Assembly: GCA_018241365.1 (NCBI GenBank) | Contig: JAFEDX010000003.1 | Location: forward strand, 1-53,846 | Direction: 5' to 3' | Origin: Pseudomonadota bacterium | GTDB lineage: Bacteria > Pseudomonadota > Gammaproteobacteria > Xanthomonadales > Rhodanobacteraceae | DNA: 53,846 nucleotides | Shown: positions 18,585-27,190 of the stretch, one piece after another | Numbering within the stretch: the first letter of the stretch is position 1 | How the letters are laid out: every line of letters begins with the position of its first letter | The notes under the pieces: generated by a model | What the model saw: only the letters and a program-made list of their open reading frames with translations | Database searches by the model: none | Told to the model about the DNA's origin: nothing | Translations under genes and position numbers: made by a program

Positions 18585-18989
18585 TTATTTCTTCTTTTCC
18601 GGCGCTTCCACCGCACTCATCAGGGTCAGCTTGCCCTTGTGCATCACATACCCGGTGAAGTGGAACGCCAACTGCAGGCTGGCGAATTCTTCCAGGGCCT
18701 TGTTGTTGACCTTGGCGGCGTCGGTATCTTCCAGCAGCACCGTCTTCGGCAACTGCTTCTGTTCCTGCAGGTAGCGGAAATGCGCTTCGAGGTCCGGCGC
18801 GCTGAGTATCGCGCCATCCAGCGAGAACTGGCTGTCCTTGGCAACGCCGATCGTCATGTCGTATTGCTGCGGCACGTTGACCGTGGTCTCGCCGCCACGC
18901 CGGACGATGCCGTTGCATGCCGTCAGTGCGAACATCGACGCCAGCATGGCCGCGCCACCAAGGCGCACAACAAACGAACGCAGGTTCAT
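18585..18989 (-). CDS. Small lipoprotein with an ExbD/TolR-like C-terminal pattern
   Basis: A 134-residue lipoprotein: signal peptide and lipobox LTAC put the lipidated cysteine at about 25. The start at 18989 is chosen because it opens the signal peptide; upstream codons to 19091 are unlikely. The mature part (SQFSLDGAILSAPDLEAHFRYL, then a TVLLEDTDAAKV segment) resembles the periplasmic fold of ExbD/TolR proteins in pattern, but without a membrane anchor, and the match is weak. The C-terminus is a Lys-rich APEKKK tail. It converges on pcp. Function unknown. Confidence 0.65.
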   Translation of the reverse strand: MNLRSFVVRLGGAAMLASMFALTACNGIVRRGGETTVNVPQQYDMTIGVAKDSQFSLDGAILSAPDLEAHFRYLQEQKQLPKTVLLEDTDAAKVNNKALEEFASLQLAFHFTGYVMHKGKLTLMSAVEAPEKKK

Positions 18990-19123
18990 GGAATCGGTCT
19001 CCGTTGCTGATCGTGAATGCCGGCGGCAGGGCCGCAACCGCGCAAGTCTGCCATAGCAACGCTGAACGCGTTGCCGCCGCAGCCAGCGCACCTTCCGGCA
19101 CGTCGTACAAACGACGTCCCATT

Positions 19124-19147
19124 GTAGGAGGGCCGGAAGGCCCGAGG
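19124..19147 (+). repeat. Single GTAG-headed REP
   Basis: GTAGGAG is followed at once by GGGCC-ggaa-GGCCC. This is the same head as the element at 9235-9307, but here as one unit, lying between the lipoprotein gene and the dcd stop. Confidence 0.6.
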
Positions 19148-19163
19148 AAATACGCGCGCGGCC

Positions 19164-19730
19164 TCAGGTCTTGGGCAGCGTCACGCCCCGCTGTCCCTGG
19201 TACTTGCCGCCACGATCCTTGTAACTGGTCGCGCACACCTCGTCCGATTCCAGGAACAGCATCTGCGCCACGCCTTCGTTGGCGTAGATCTTGGCCGGCA
19301 GCGGCGTGGTATTGGAAAACTCCAGCGTCACGTGGCCTTCCCATTCCGGTTCCAGCGGCGTCACGTTGACGATGATGCCGCAACGCGCATAGGTGCTCTT
19401 GCCGAGGCAAACCACCAGCACGTTGCGCGGAATGCGGAAGTATTCGACCGTGCGCGCCAGCGCGAACGAATTGGGCGGGATGATGCAGCAATCGCCCTTG
19501 AAATCGACGAAGTTGCGCGAATCGAAATCCTTGGGATCGACGATGGTCGAATTGATGTTGGTGAAGATCTTGAACTCGTCGGCGCAGCGCACGTCGTAGC
19601 CGTAGCTGGACGTGCCGTAGGACACGATCCGCCCATCGCCATTGTGCTTGACCTGCCCCGCCTCGTACGGCTCGATCATGCCATGGGTCTCCGCCATCCG
19701 GCGGATCCAGTTGTCGCTCTTGATGCTCAC
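19164..19730 (-). CDS. dcd: dCTP deaminase
   Basis: A 188-residue homotrimeric dUTPase-fold enzyme that deaminates dCTP to dUTP for thymidylate synthesis. Signatures: [13 protein letters not shown] start, [46 protein letters not shown] (with the catalytic glutamate) and [11 protein letters not shown]. The start is GTG at 19730, matching the usual (M)SIKSD N-terminus; a longer frame to 19772 adds 14 atypical residues. It is downstream of apbC on the same strand with a 93-base gap, an order I associate with xanthomonads. Confidence 0.95.
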   Translation of the reverse strand: MSIKSDNWIRRMAETHGMIEPYEAGQVKHNGDGRIVSYGTSSYGYDVRCADEFKIFTNINSTIVDPKDFDSRNFVDFKGDCCIIPPNSFALARTVEYFRIPRNVLVVCLGKSTYARCGIIVNVTPLEPEWEGHVTLEFSNTTPLPAKIYANEGVAQMLFLESDEVCATSYKDRGGKYQGQRGVTLPKT

Positions 19731-19823
19731 GCGCGCTCCGGGTTGCGAAAAGCGCCGGAATGATCCGGCCAAAATGGCAAAAATACACGGGAATGGCGCG
19801 TCCGCGCCAGCTGCACAACCGGG

Positions 19824-20918
19824 TCAATCGTCCACGACACGGATATTCGGCACGCCCGTCATGTCACGTTCGGCCTGCAGCGACAGGCGTGCTGCGGTAT
19901 TGCGCGCAATCTCGCGGTAGCGCAGCGCAAGATCGGATTCCGGATCGGCCGACACGGTCGGGTTGCCGCCGTCGGCCTGCTCGCGGATGCGGATGTCCAG
20001 CGGCAGGGAACCCAGCAACGGGACGCCGTACTGCCCGGCCATCTTCGCGCCGCCACCCGCGCCGAAGATGTGTTCTTCGTGGCCGCAGTTCGAACACACG
20101 TGGGTCGCCATGTTCTCGATGATGCCGAGCACCGGCACGTTGACCTTCTCGAACGCCTTCAGGCCCTTTTTCGCATCCAGCAGCGCGATGTCCTGCGGCG
20201 TGGTGACGATCACCGCACCCGCCACCGGCACGCGCTGGGTCAGGGTCAACTGGATGTCGCCGGTGCCCGGCGGCATGTCCACCACGAGATAGTCGATGTC
20301 TTTCCAGCGCGTGGAGTGCAGCAACTGCGTCAGCGCCTGGGTCACCATCGGGCCGCGCCACACCATCGGCGTGTCCTCGCCCACGAGGAAACCGATCGAC
20401 ATCACCTGCAGGCCATGGTTGGTCATCGGGATGATGGTCTTGCCATCCGGCGATTCCGGCCGGCCGACGATCCCGAGCATCAGCGGCTGGCTGGGGCCGT
20501 AGATGTCGGCATCCAGCACGCCGGCATTGGCGCCTTCCGCGGCCAGCGCCAGCGCAAGGTTCACCGCGACCGTGGACTTGCCGACACCACCCTTGCCCGA
20601 TGCCACCGCGATGATGTTTTTCACACCCGGAAGCGGCATCAGGTTGCCTTGCACCTTGTGCGTGGCAATCCGGGAGGTGACCGATACTGTCGCCTGCGCG
20701 ATCGCGGGATCGGCTTCCAGCGTCCCTTTGATCTGTGTGGCGAATCCCTTGCGCCAGCCATCGGCGGGATAACCCAGGGAGATTTCGACCGCGACCCTGT
20801 CGCCATCGACGCCTAGCGCATGGATCTCGCCGCTGTCGGCCAGCGATGCGCCGGTATGCGGATCGACGATGCCGGCGAGAAGCTCTCTGACGTGTTGCTC
20901 GGTTACTGCAGTCATCAT
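19824..20918 (-). CDS. apbC: Iron-sulfur cluster carrier ATPase ApbC/Mrp
   Basis: A 364-residue protein with an N-terminal MIP18/DUF59 domain (about 5-85) and a C-terminal Mrp P-loop ATPase domain. The deviant Walker A is SGKGGVGKST; DADIYGPSQP follows, then VVDMPPGTGD. The CxxC pair VCSNCG carries the transferable cluster between subunits of the dimer. It delivers Fe-S clusters to apoproteins in the cytoplasm. Two adjacent ATG codons (MMTAV) make the start uncertain by one residue. It is divergent from the DUF2147 gene. Confidence 0.93.
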   Translation of the reverse strand: MMTAVTEQHVRELLAGIVDPHTGASLADSGEIHALGVDGDRVAVEISLGYPADGWRKGFATQIKGTLEADPAIAQATVSVTSRIATHKVQGNLMPLPGVKNIIAVASGKGGVGKSTVAVNLALALAAEGANAGVLDADIYGPSQPLMLGIVGRPESPDGKTIIPMTNHGLQVMSIGFLVGEDTPMVWRGPMVTQALTQLLHSTRWKDIDYLVVDMPPGTGDIQLTLTQRVPVAGAVIVTTPQDIALLDAKKGLKAFEKVNVPVLGIIENMATHVCSNCGHEEHIFGAGGGAKMAGQYGVPLLGSLPLDIRIREQADGGNPTVSADPESDLALRYREIARNTAARLSLQAERDMTGVPNIRVVDD

Positions 20919-21065
20919 GCAATCTGGAAGCCTGTAAATGAAAAATTATGCCAGAGGCCGGCGCAGGCTCCCTGACACGCATCAGCCCGCGGGGGCATTC
21001 CGGTGTGCTTGACGGAACGCCCTGCATCGCGCACGCTGGCGCCACAGCCCTTGGAGGTCACGTCC

Positions 21066-21521
21066 ATGCGCAAGCTCATCGTTCCCGGCCTGCTCGTTTT
21101 CGGCTTGCTGCTCGCTGCACAGGCCTACGCCGCCGACACCACGCCCGTCGGCACCTGGACCCAGGTGGACGATGCCACCGGCAAGCCCAAATCCATCATC
21201 GAGATCACCGAACAGACGGATGGCACACTGCAGGGCGTGGTCAAGCAGGTGATCTTCTCCACCCAGGGCCCCAACCCCGTGTGCGACAAGTGCGAGGGCG
21301 AACGCCACAACCAGCCGGTGGTCGGCATGACCATCATGTGGGGCGTGAAGGCCGACGGCGACAACAACTGGGATGGCGGCCAGATCCTCGATCCGGCCAA
21401 GGGCAAGATCTACAAGGTCAAGTTGTCGCTCGAAGACAACGGCCAGAAGCTCGACGTGCGCGGCTACATCGGCATGCCGATGCTGGGCCGCACCCAAACG
21501 TGGATCCGCAAGACCGACTGA
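21066..21521 (+). CDS. Secreted DUF2147 protein
   Basis: A 151-residue protein with a signal peptide (MRKLIVPGLLVFGLLLAAQ, cleavage after AYA). The mature part has the DUF2147 pattern: VGTWTQVDDATGKPKSIIEI, a CDKCEG pair and WDGGQILDPAKGKIYKVKLSLEDNG-like strands ending GRTQTWIR. The family is periplasmic and of unknown function, with a lipocalin-like beta-barrel expected. The ATG at 21066 is preceded by TTGGAGGT. No operon partner is evident. Confidence 0.85.
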   Translation: MRKLIVPGLLVFGLLLAAQAYAADTTPVGTWTQVDDATGKPKSIIEITEQTDGTLQGVVKQVIFSTQGPNPVCDKCEGERHNQPVVGMTIMWGVKADGDNNWDGGQILDPAKGKIYKVKLSLEDNGQKLDVRGYIGMPMLGRTQTWIRKTD

Positions 21522-21649
21522 ACCGCGCGGGCGCGCTACGGGAATCGCTGTCCCCATTCGTCCACAACCTTGATCCAGCACGCGTGCCGAACCCGGCGCG
21601 CGTGTTTTCGCGCTAAGGTTGCGTATTCGCAGGTTCGCGGGGAAGGCCG

Positions 21650-24085
21650 ATGTCTGCACGTTTCACCTTGATTCCACGCGGTTGCATGGCTGTCCTGCTC
21701 GCCGCGCTGCTGATTCTTCCGCTTTGCGCCACGGCGCAAGCGCGCGCCGACGCGACCACGCCGCCGGCGCGGCAGGGGCCCACTGCGAAAGGCGGAGCCG
21801 AATACGCGCGCCTGCAGAAGGAAGCGCAAGCCGTCACCATCACCCGCGACGACTGGGGTATTCCGCACATCCACGGCAAGACCGACGCCGACGCGGTATT
21901 CGGCATGATCTACGCGCAATGCGAGGACGATTTCAGCCGCGTGCAGGCAAACCTGCTCACCGCGCTGGGCTGGAGCGCCCGCGCCAAGGGCGAGGCCGCG
22001 ATCTGGGACAACCTGCGCTACCAATTGTTCATCGATCCGGTGGTGCTGAAGCAGGACTATGCGAAAAGCCCGGCGTGGTTGAAGCAGTTGATGAATGCAT
22101 GGGCCGATGGTTTGAACTGGTATCTCGCCAACCATCCGGACGCGCGTCCGGTGATCGCGCATTACGAGCCGTGGATGGCGCTGAGCTTTACCGAGGGGAG
22201 CATCGGCGGCGACATCGAGGATGTGGACCTGGCCGACCTCGCGAAGTTCTACGGCGCGGACCACGCGACCACGCTTGCGCTGGCGCAACGACACCCCGCC
22301 ACCTGGTACGGCGACACCGGTTCCAACGGCATCGCGATCGCTCCAAAGCTCACCGTCGATGGCCACGCGCTGCTGCTGATCAACCCGCACGTCACCTTCA
22401 ACTTCCGCAGCGAGTCGCAGATGTCGAGCGACGCGGGCTTGGACGCCTACGGCGCTTCGACCTGGGGCCAGTTCTTCATCTACCAGGGTTTCAACCAGCA
22501 CATCGGCTGGATGCACACCTCGACCGGCGTCGATGCGGTCGATCAATTCGCCGAAACCGTTTCGAAGAAGGACGGCAAATCCTGTCAGGCTGCTGAAAAG
22601 CAGTCTGACGGGGCAATCCAGGGACGGATTGCTCGCGGGTCAACGGCGCAAGCCGTGGATCCGTCGGGAGCGAGTCCGCGCATGCACCGGACTCGCGACG
22701 TCGAGAAAGTACAGGACGGTACTTTCTCGACCCAATATTGTTACAAGTTCGGCGACCAGGAACTGCCGGTCACGACCCGCGAGATCACCATCGACTATCG
22801 CAAACCCGACGGCTCGATGGGCCAGCGCACCTTCACCGCCTACTTCACGAAGGCCGGCCCGATCGTCGCGGAACAGAATGGCAAGTGGATCGCCGAGGCG
22901 TTGATGAACCGCCCGATCGCGGCGCTGGAACAAAGCTGGCTGCGCACCAAGGCCACGGATCTCGCCAGCTACATGAAGGTCGCGGAGTTGCAGGCCAATT
23001 CCTCCAACAACACCTTGTTCGCCGATGACAAGGGCCAGATCGCGTTCCTCACCCCGCAGTTCATTCCCAAACGCGACAACGCGTTCGATTACCTGAAACC
23101 GGTCGATGGCAGCAATCCGGCCACCGCGTGGCAGGGCCTCACGCCGATCAAGGACATGCCGAACGTCATCGACCCGCCCAACGGCTGGGTGTTCAACACC
23201 AACGACTGGCCCTACTCCGCCGCCGGCAAGTACAGCCCGAAACGCGCGGATTTTCCGCAATACATGGATTCGTTCGGCGAGAACGCGCGCGGCATCCACG
23301 CGACAGAGATGCTTGAAGGCGCGCGCGACTTCACCAAGGCCAAGCTGATCACCGATGCGTTCGATTCATACCTGCCCGCGTTCGCGCGGCTCATTCCGAT
23401 TTTGGTGAAGGATTGGGACGCGCTGCCCGCGGACGATCCGTCCAAGACCAGGCTCGCCGGCCCCATCGGGGTGTTGCGGCACTGGGATTACCGCTGGGGC
23501 ACGGCTTCGATTCCCACCACCATCGCGGTGATGTGGGGTGACACGATGTGGAACGAAGTCCACCAACCGGCGGTCGCGATGGGCCTCGATGCGCACACCA
23601 CCAATCTGCGCGAGATCGACTACATCGCCGAGAAGGCCACCCCGCAGCAACGCCTTGCCGCTCTGGGCGAAGCCATGGACCGCCTCGAAAAGGATTTCGG
23701 CTACTGGGGCGTGGCGTGGGGCCAGGTCAACCGTTACCAGCGCCTGGATGATTCCATCGAACCGCACTTCGAAGACGCCAAACCGAGCCTTGCGGTTCCC
23801 TTCACCGCATCCCGCTGGGGCTCGCTCGCCGCCTCCAACGCCCATCGCTGGCAGGGCACCGACAAGTACTACGGCAACATGGGCAACAGTTTCGTTGCCG
23901 TGATCGAATTCGGACCCAAGGTCAGTGCGCGCGCGATCCACGTCGGCGGCCAGAGCGGCCATCCGGGTTCAAGGCACTTCACCGACCAGGCCGAACGCTG
24001 GGCCACCGGCGACCTGCGCACCGTGTACTTCTGGCCAGAGCAAGTGAAGGACCACGCCGTGCGCACCTACCATCCGGGCAATTAG
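21650..24085 (+). CDS. Penicillin-acylase-family Ntn hydrolase (acylase)
   Basis: An 811-residue precursor with a signal peptide (cleavage near residue 31-33). In this family the chain self-cleaves into alpha and beta subunits; the likely new N-terminus is Ser225 in YGDTGSNGIAIAP. Other marks are the ITRDDWGIPHIHGKTDADAVFGMIYAQCEDDF start, NPHVTFNF and the C-terminal GGQSGHPGSRHFTDQAERW. Family members hydrolyse penicillins, acyl-homoserine lactones or other N-acyl compounds in the periplasm; the substrate cannot be told here. Residues about 312-361 are translated from an inserted multi-hairpin repeat within the beta chain. A 16-bp hairpin follows the stop. Confidence 0.9.
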   Translation: MSARFTLIPRGCMAVLLAALLILPLCATAQARADATTPPARQGPTAKGGAEYARLQKEAQAVTITRDDWGIPHIHGKTDADAVFGMIYAQCEDDFSRVQANLLTALGWSARAKGEAAIWDNLRYQLFIDPVVLKQDYAKSPAWLKQLMNAWADGLNWYLANHPDARPVIAHYEPWMALSFTEGSIGGDIEDVDLADLAKFYGADHATTLALAQRHPATWYGDTGSNGIAIAPKLTVDGHALLLINPHVTFNFRSESQMSSDAGLDAYGASTWGQFFIYQGFNQHIGWMHTSTGVDAVDQFAETVSKKDGKSCQAAEKQSDGAIQGRIARGSTAQAVDPSGASPRMHRTRDVEKVQDGTFSTQYCYKFGDQELPVTTREITIDYRKPDGSMGQRTFTAYFTKAGPIVAEQNGKWIAEALMNRPIAALEQSWLRTKATDLASYMKVAELQANSSNNTLFADDKGQIAFLTPQFIPKRDNAFDYLKPVDGSNPATAWQGLTPIKDMPNVIDPPNGWVFNTNDWPYSAAGKYSPKRADFPQYMDSFGENARGIHATEMLEGARDFTKAKLITDAFDSYLPAFARLIPILVKDWDALPADDPSKTRLAGPIGVLRHWDYRWGTASIPTTIAVMWGDTMWNEVHQPAVAMGLDAHTTNLREIDYIAEKATPQQRLAALGEAMDRLEKDFGYWGVAWGQVNRYQRLDDSIEPHFEDAKPSLAVPFTASRWGSLAASNAHRWQGTDKYYGNMGNSFVAVIEFGPKVSARAIHVGGQSGHPGSRHFTDQAERWATGDLRTVYFWPEQVKDHAVRTYHPGN
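22584..22730. repeat. Five-hairpin palindromic element inserted in frame in the acylase gene
   Basis: Five consecutive hairpins fill 147 bases: 22584-22609 (GTCAGGCTGCT / AGCAGTCTGAC), 22613-22632 (GCAATCC / GGATTGC), 22643-22656 (ACGGC / GCCGT), 22670-22696 (GCGAGTCC / GGACTCGC) and 22701-22730 (TCGAGAAAGTAC / GTACTTTCTCGA, perfect 12 bp). Such serial hairpins are typical of mobile intergenic repeats, not protein-coding sequence. I cannot name the family. The encoded peptide (AEKQSDGAIQGRIARGSTAQ and on) has no counterpart in acylases I know. Confidence 0.8.
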
Positions 24086-24091
24086 CCTTCA

Positions 24092-24129
24092 TCGACGCCA
24101 TGCCATGGAATTGCATGGCATGGCGTCGA
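24092..24129. repeat. Perfect 16-bp hairpin after the acylase gene
   Basis: Arms TCGACGCCATGCCATG and CATGGCATGGCGTCGA enclose GAATTG. The stem begins 6 bases after the acylase stop. No T-tract follows, so it may be an mRNA-stabilising or rho-assisted end rather than an intrinsic terminator. More small dyads (for example GCGTGA / TCACGC around 24164-24183) follow it. Confidence 0.65.
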
Positions 24130-24219
24130 CAAGGTTCGCAGCGCATGCGAAGAGCGCGTGTCGATGCGTGATGGATCGTCACGCCGATTCATCACGATGA
24201 TGACTGTCACCATCGCGCG

Positions 24220-24939
24220 GTGACGCGCACTACTCGCGACCATGCGTGGAAACGTGCGATCGTCGCAGGCATGCAACCACCGTCGGCAACAGCGCGACCC
24301 TCGAATCAAACGGAACCACCGGCAATCACACCCGCCGCTTTGCGCGGGCGCGGCACCGGGATGATCGTCTGCGCCGCTTTCGCGACATTGTGGATGAGCT
24401 GGGCGGCGCCGATGTTGTCTGGGCTTCCCGAACCACTCGGATGGGCCGCCATCTGCATCGTCGCCGCGCTCAGCGGCACGCTCCTGGCCGCGGGCATGGC
24501 AACGATACGTCGTGGTCGCCGACTGTCGCTGGCAACTGTCGTGGGCGACAGCGCGCGGCGCGGCATGCGTCGTGGGTTCATATGGGTGTTGTTCGGCGAG
24601 ATCGCAGCTTTGAACGTCGCCGCGTATTTGCTGATCGGCCATCACATGGTGCAATACCTCGCGCCAGCCTTCACGCTCATCGTTGGCCTGCATTTCCTGC
24701 CGCTGGCGAAAATATTTCGTGCTCCCTACTACTTCGCCACCGCCATGGTGATGATGTCGGCCGGTGTCGTCGCGGTTGCAGCCATCGCGACAGGCAGCGC
24801 CGCGACGACCGCCAACGGCATGGTCGACCTGGCGTGCGCAGCCGCCTTGTGGGCAACGGGTTTCATGTCGTGGTCCCGCGTGCACACGGCGTTGGCAGTC
24901 AATCGTTTCATCATCACGGCGACCGATCCCGTCGATTGA
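24220..24939 (+). CDS. Uncharacterised six-helix membrane protein
   Basis: Up to 239 residues from GTG 24220; ATG 24271 (222 residues) is an equally good start since no clear ribosome site decides it. Six hydrophobic segments are visible at about 48-68, 74-95, 118-140, 145-163, 170-192 and 200-218. No motif identifies a family. It stands alone between the acylase and the amidohydrolase genes, with a palindrome-rich leader upstream. Confidence 0.6.
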   Translation: MTRTTRDHAWKRAIVAGMQPPSATARPSNQTEPPAITPAALRGRGTGMIVCAAFATLWMSWAAPMLSGLPEPLGWAAICIVAALSGTLLAAGMATIRRGRRLSLATVVGDSARRGMRRGFIWVLFGEIAALNVAAYLLIGHHMVQYLAPAFTLIVGLHFLPLAKIFRAPYYFATAMVMMSAGVVAVAAIATGSAATTANGMVDLACAAALWATGFMSWSRVHTALAVNRFIITATDPVD

Positions 24940-25049
24940 TACCCACGGCCGTCCGCAACGTCAGCGCGTTGCCAAGGTGTACCATCCCGGCGGATTGATT
25001 CACGTGTTGGCCGCGCAACGCGGCCGCCACCGCCACCAAGGGGGTCGCC

Positions 25050-26471
25050 ATGAAACATACACTCGTCCTGATCCTTGCCCTGCTTGCAGCCGTCTCCGGC
25101 GCCCGTGCCGCGCCCGAGGATTGGGTTGCCTACCAACAGCCGGTGATTGCATTCACCCACGCCACCATCGTCGACGGTACCGGTGCCGCGCCCAAACACG
25201 ACCAGACGCTGGTGATCGAAAAGGGCCGCATCGCCGAACTCGGCCCCGCGACAAGTACCAAGGTTCCAGCCGACGCGACCGTGATCGACGCGCATGGCAA
25301 AACCCTGCTGCCCGGCTTCGTGATGATGCACGAGCACCTGTTCTACACGACGCGACTCAGTCCCGGTTACTACATCACGCCGATGTCCTACAGCTTCCCG
25401 CCGCTGTACCTCGCGGGCGGCGAAACCACCATCCGCACCACCGGTTCGATGACGCCGTACGTGGATTTGAACGTACGCGACGACATCAATGCGGGCAAAC
25501 GCATTGGCCCCGACATCGACGTCACCGGCCCATACCTCAACGGCAAGGATGGGTTCACCGAAGACCTGGCCCGGCTTAGCGGCCCGGCCGACGCCACGCG
25601 CACGGTCGATTACTGGGCCGAACAGGGCGTCACCTCGTTCAAGGCCTACATGCAGATCACCCGCGCGGAACTGCAAGCCGCCATCGATGCCGCGCACGCG
25701 CACCATGACAAGATCACCGGACACCTGTGCTCGGTCACGTTCCGCGAAGCCGCCGACCTTGGCATCGACGACCTCGAACACGGCTTCTTCGTGGCCACGG
25801 ATTTCGTCAAGGACAAGCAGCCCGACCAGTGCCCACGCGGTGGCGATGCATCCATCGCGGCGCTGGACCTGGATTCCCCCGCCGTGACATCGTTGATCAA
25901 GCTGCTGGTCGCCAAGCACGTTGCACTGACTTCGACCCTCGGCGTATTCGCAACCACCGTGCCGGGCCAGCCCGAAACACCACAGGCAGCGCTGGCGCTG
26001 CTGAATCCGGCGCTGCGCAACTTGTACGAAAGCACCTGGAAGAAAATACAGGCGATGCCGGCTGCGCGTGCGAAAACCGAGCAGGCTGCGTTCGCCAACG
26101 CCACCCGGCTCGAAAAGCGCTTCGTTGAAGCCGGCGGCCTGCTGATGGCCGGCAGCGACCCCACCGGCTACGGCGGCGTGATTCCCGGCTATTCGTCCAA
26201 GCGCCAGCTCGAACTGCTGGTGCAGGCAGATGGTTTCAGCTTCCCGCAAGCGGTCCGGATCATGTCGCTGAACGCCGCGCAATTTGAAGGGCGCGACAAG
26301 GACATCGGCTCACTGGCGGTCGGCAAGCGCGCCGACATCGTGGTGGTTGACGGCGATCCCGCGAAGGACATTACTGCCATCGAGCAGATGCCACTGGTAT
26401 TCAAGGATGGCATCGGCTACGACACCGCCGCGATCTTCAAGTCCATGCAGGGACAGGTCGGCATGAACTGA
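25050..26471 (+). CDS. Secreted amidohydrolase-family protein
   Basis: A 473-residue protein with a signal peptide (MKHTLVLILALLAAVSGARA). The amidohydrolase TIM-barrel marks are present: the N-terminal beta-sandwich strand VDGTGAAPKHDQTLVIEKGRI, metal ligands His94 and His96 in MMHEHLF, a candidate bridging lysine in SFKAYM, later histidines in ITGHL and DLEHGFF, and aspartate in LMAGSDPTG. The end SLAVGKRADIVVVDGDPAKDI is typical of imidazolonepropionase-like or dipeptidase members. Secreted homologues often cleave cyclic amides or dipeptides. Substrate unknown. Confidence 0.88.
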   Translation: MKHTLVLILALLAAVSGARAAPEDWVAYQQPVIAFTHATIVDGTGAAPKHDQTLVIEKGRIAELGPATSTKVPADATVIDAHGKTLLPGFVMMHEHLFYTTRLSPGYYITPMSYSFPPLYLAGGETTIRTTGSMTPYVDLNVRDDINAGKRIGPDIDVTGPYLNGKDGFTEDLARLSGPADATRTVDYWAEQGVTSFKAYMQITRAELQAAIDAAHAHHDKITGHLCSVTFREAADLGIDDLEHGFFVATDFVKDKQPDQCPRGGDASIAALDLDSPAVTSLIKLLVAKHVALTSTLGVFATTVPGQPETPQAALALLNPALRNLYESTWKKIQAMPAARAKTEQAAFANATRLEKRFVEAGGLLMAGSDPTGYGGVIPGYSSKRQLELLVQADGFSFPQAVRIMSLNAAQFEGRDKDIGSLAVGKRADIVVVDGDPAKDITAIEQMPLVFKDGIGYDTAAIFKSMQGQVGMN

Positions 26472-26488
26472 CGACGCCGGCACTTGCG

Positions 26489-27181
26489 TCAACGTCCGGC
26501 AGCCGCGCGTTGCAACGACCAGAACGGAATGTCGCGGCGCAGCCGGTAGCCGAGCCGCTCGTACAACGCTTTCGCGTGCGCGTTGTCGTAACTGACGTGC
26601 AGGAACGGCGTGCGTCCCTGCGTCAGCGTGTCATTGGTCAGGAACGCGGTCAGCCGGCGCGCGTAACCGCGTCCAAGGAAATCGGGATGCGTGCAGATCG
26701 CGCTCATTTCGACATGCGTAGCGGTACCAAGGCGCTCGCCGATCATCGCGGCGAGGCGCATCTTTCCGGTTGCATCCGGCAGGTAGATCCCGAAATAGCG
26801 GCCCAACTCCATCGCGCGCGGCCGGAAGTAATGCGGATACACCAGTGCGACCAGCGCCAGCACGTCGGTGCGGTGCGCCGCGTCCAGCGCAATGATCTCC
26901 GGACCATCAACCAGCGGGATCGGCGACGTGCAAACCATCTGCGCCAGCGTTTCCAGCGGTTGCAGCCGCCACGCATCCGACAAGCGCGGCGCCACGCCCA
27001 GCAGCAACGCGGTTTCATCCGGCGCCAGCAGCGACGCGAGCGCGGCATTCGCGTTGGCGGCACCCAGGAACGGCGCGAATTCGCGCGGATAGCGCGCGAC
27101 ATCGCCGGTACCGAGCGCGAGCGCGCGATGCCGGGTTTGCAACGCTGACCAGAACGGATTGTCGAGTTCGGAGTCGCTCAT
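26489..27181 (-). CDS. GNAT-family N-acetyltransferase (FR47-like)
   Basis: A 230-residue protein. The C-terminal half has the GNAT acetyl-CoA fold: EMSAICTHPDFLGRGYARRL carries the V/I-C-T-H-P-x-x-x-G-x-G-x-A pattern that binds the pyrophosphate of acetyl-CoA, followed by FLHVSYDNAHAKALYERLGY. The N-terminal half (about 1-105) fits FR47-like GNAT proteins. It lies 9 bases downstream of the beta-lactamase gene and is probably co-transcribed with it. Target unknown; a link to drug modification cannot be claimed. Confidence 0.87.
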   Translation of the reverse strand: MSDSELDNPFWSALQTRHRALALGTGDVARYPREFAPFLGAANANAALASLLAPDETALLLGVAPRLSDAWRLQPLETLAQMVCTSPIPLVDGPEIIALDAAHRTDVLALVALVYPHYFRPRAMELGRYFGIYLPDATGKMRLAAMIGERLGTATHVEMSAICTHPDFLGRGYARRLTAFLTNDTLTQGRTPFLHVSYDNAHAKALYERLGYRLRRDIPFWSLQRAAAGR

Positions 27182-27190
27182 CGCAGGGGC

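Noticed and set aside
24729-26282. 517-codon open frame on the minus strand
   Set aside because: Antisense of the amidohydrolase, whose signal peptide and metal motifs are clear.
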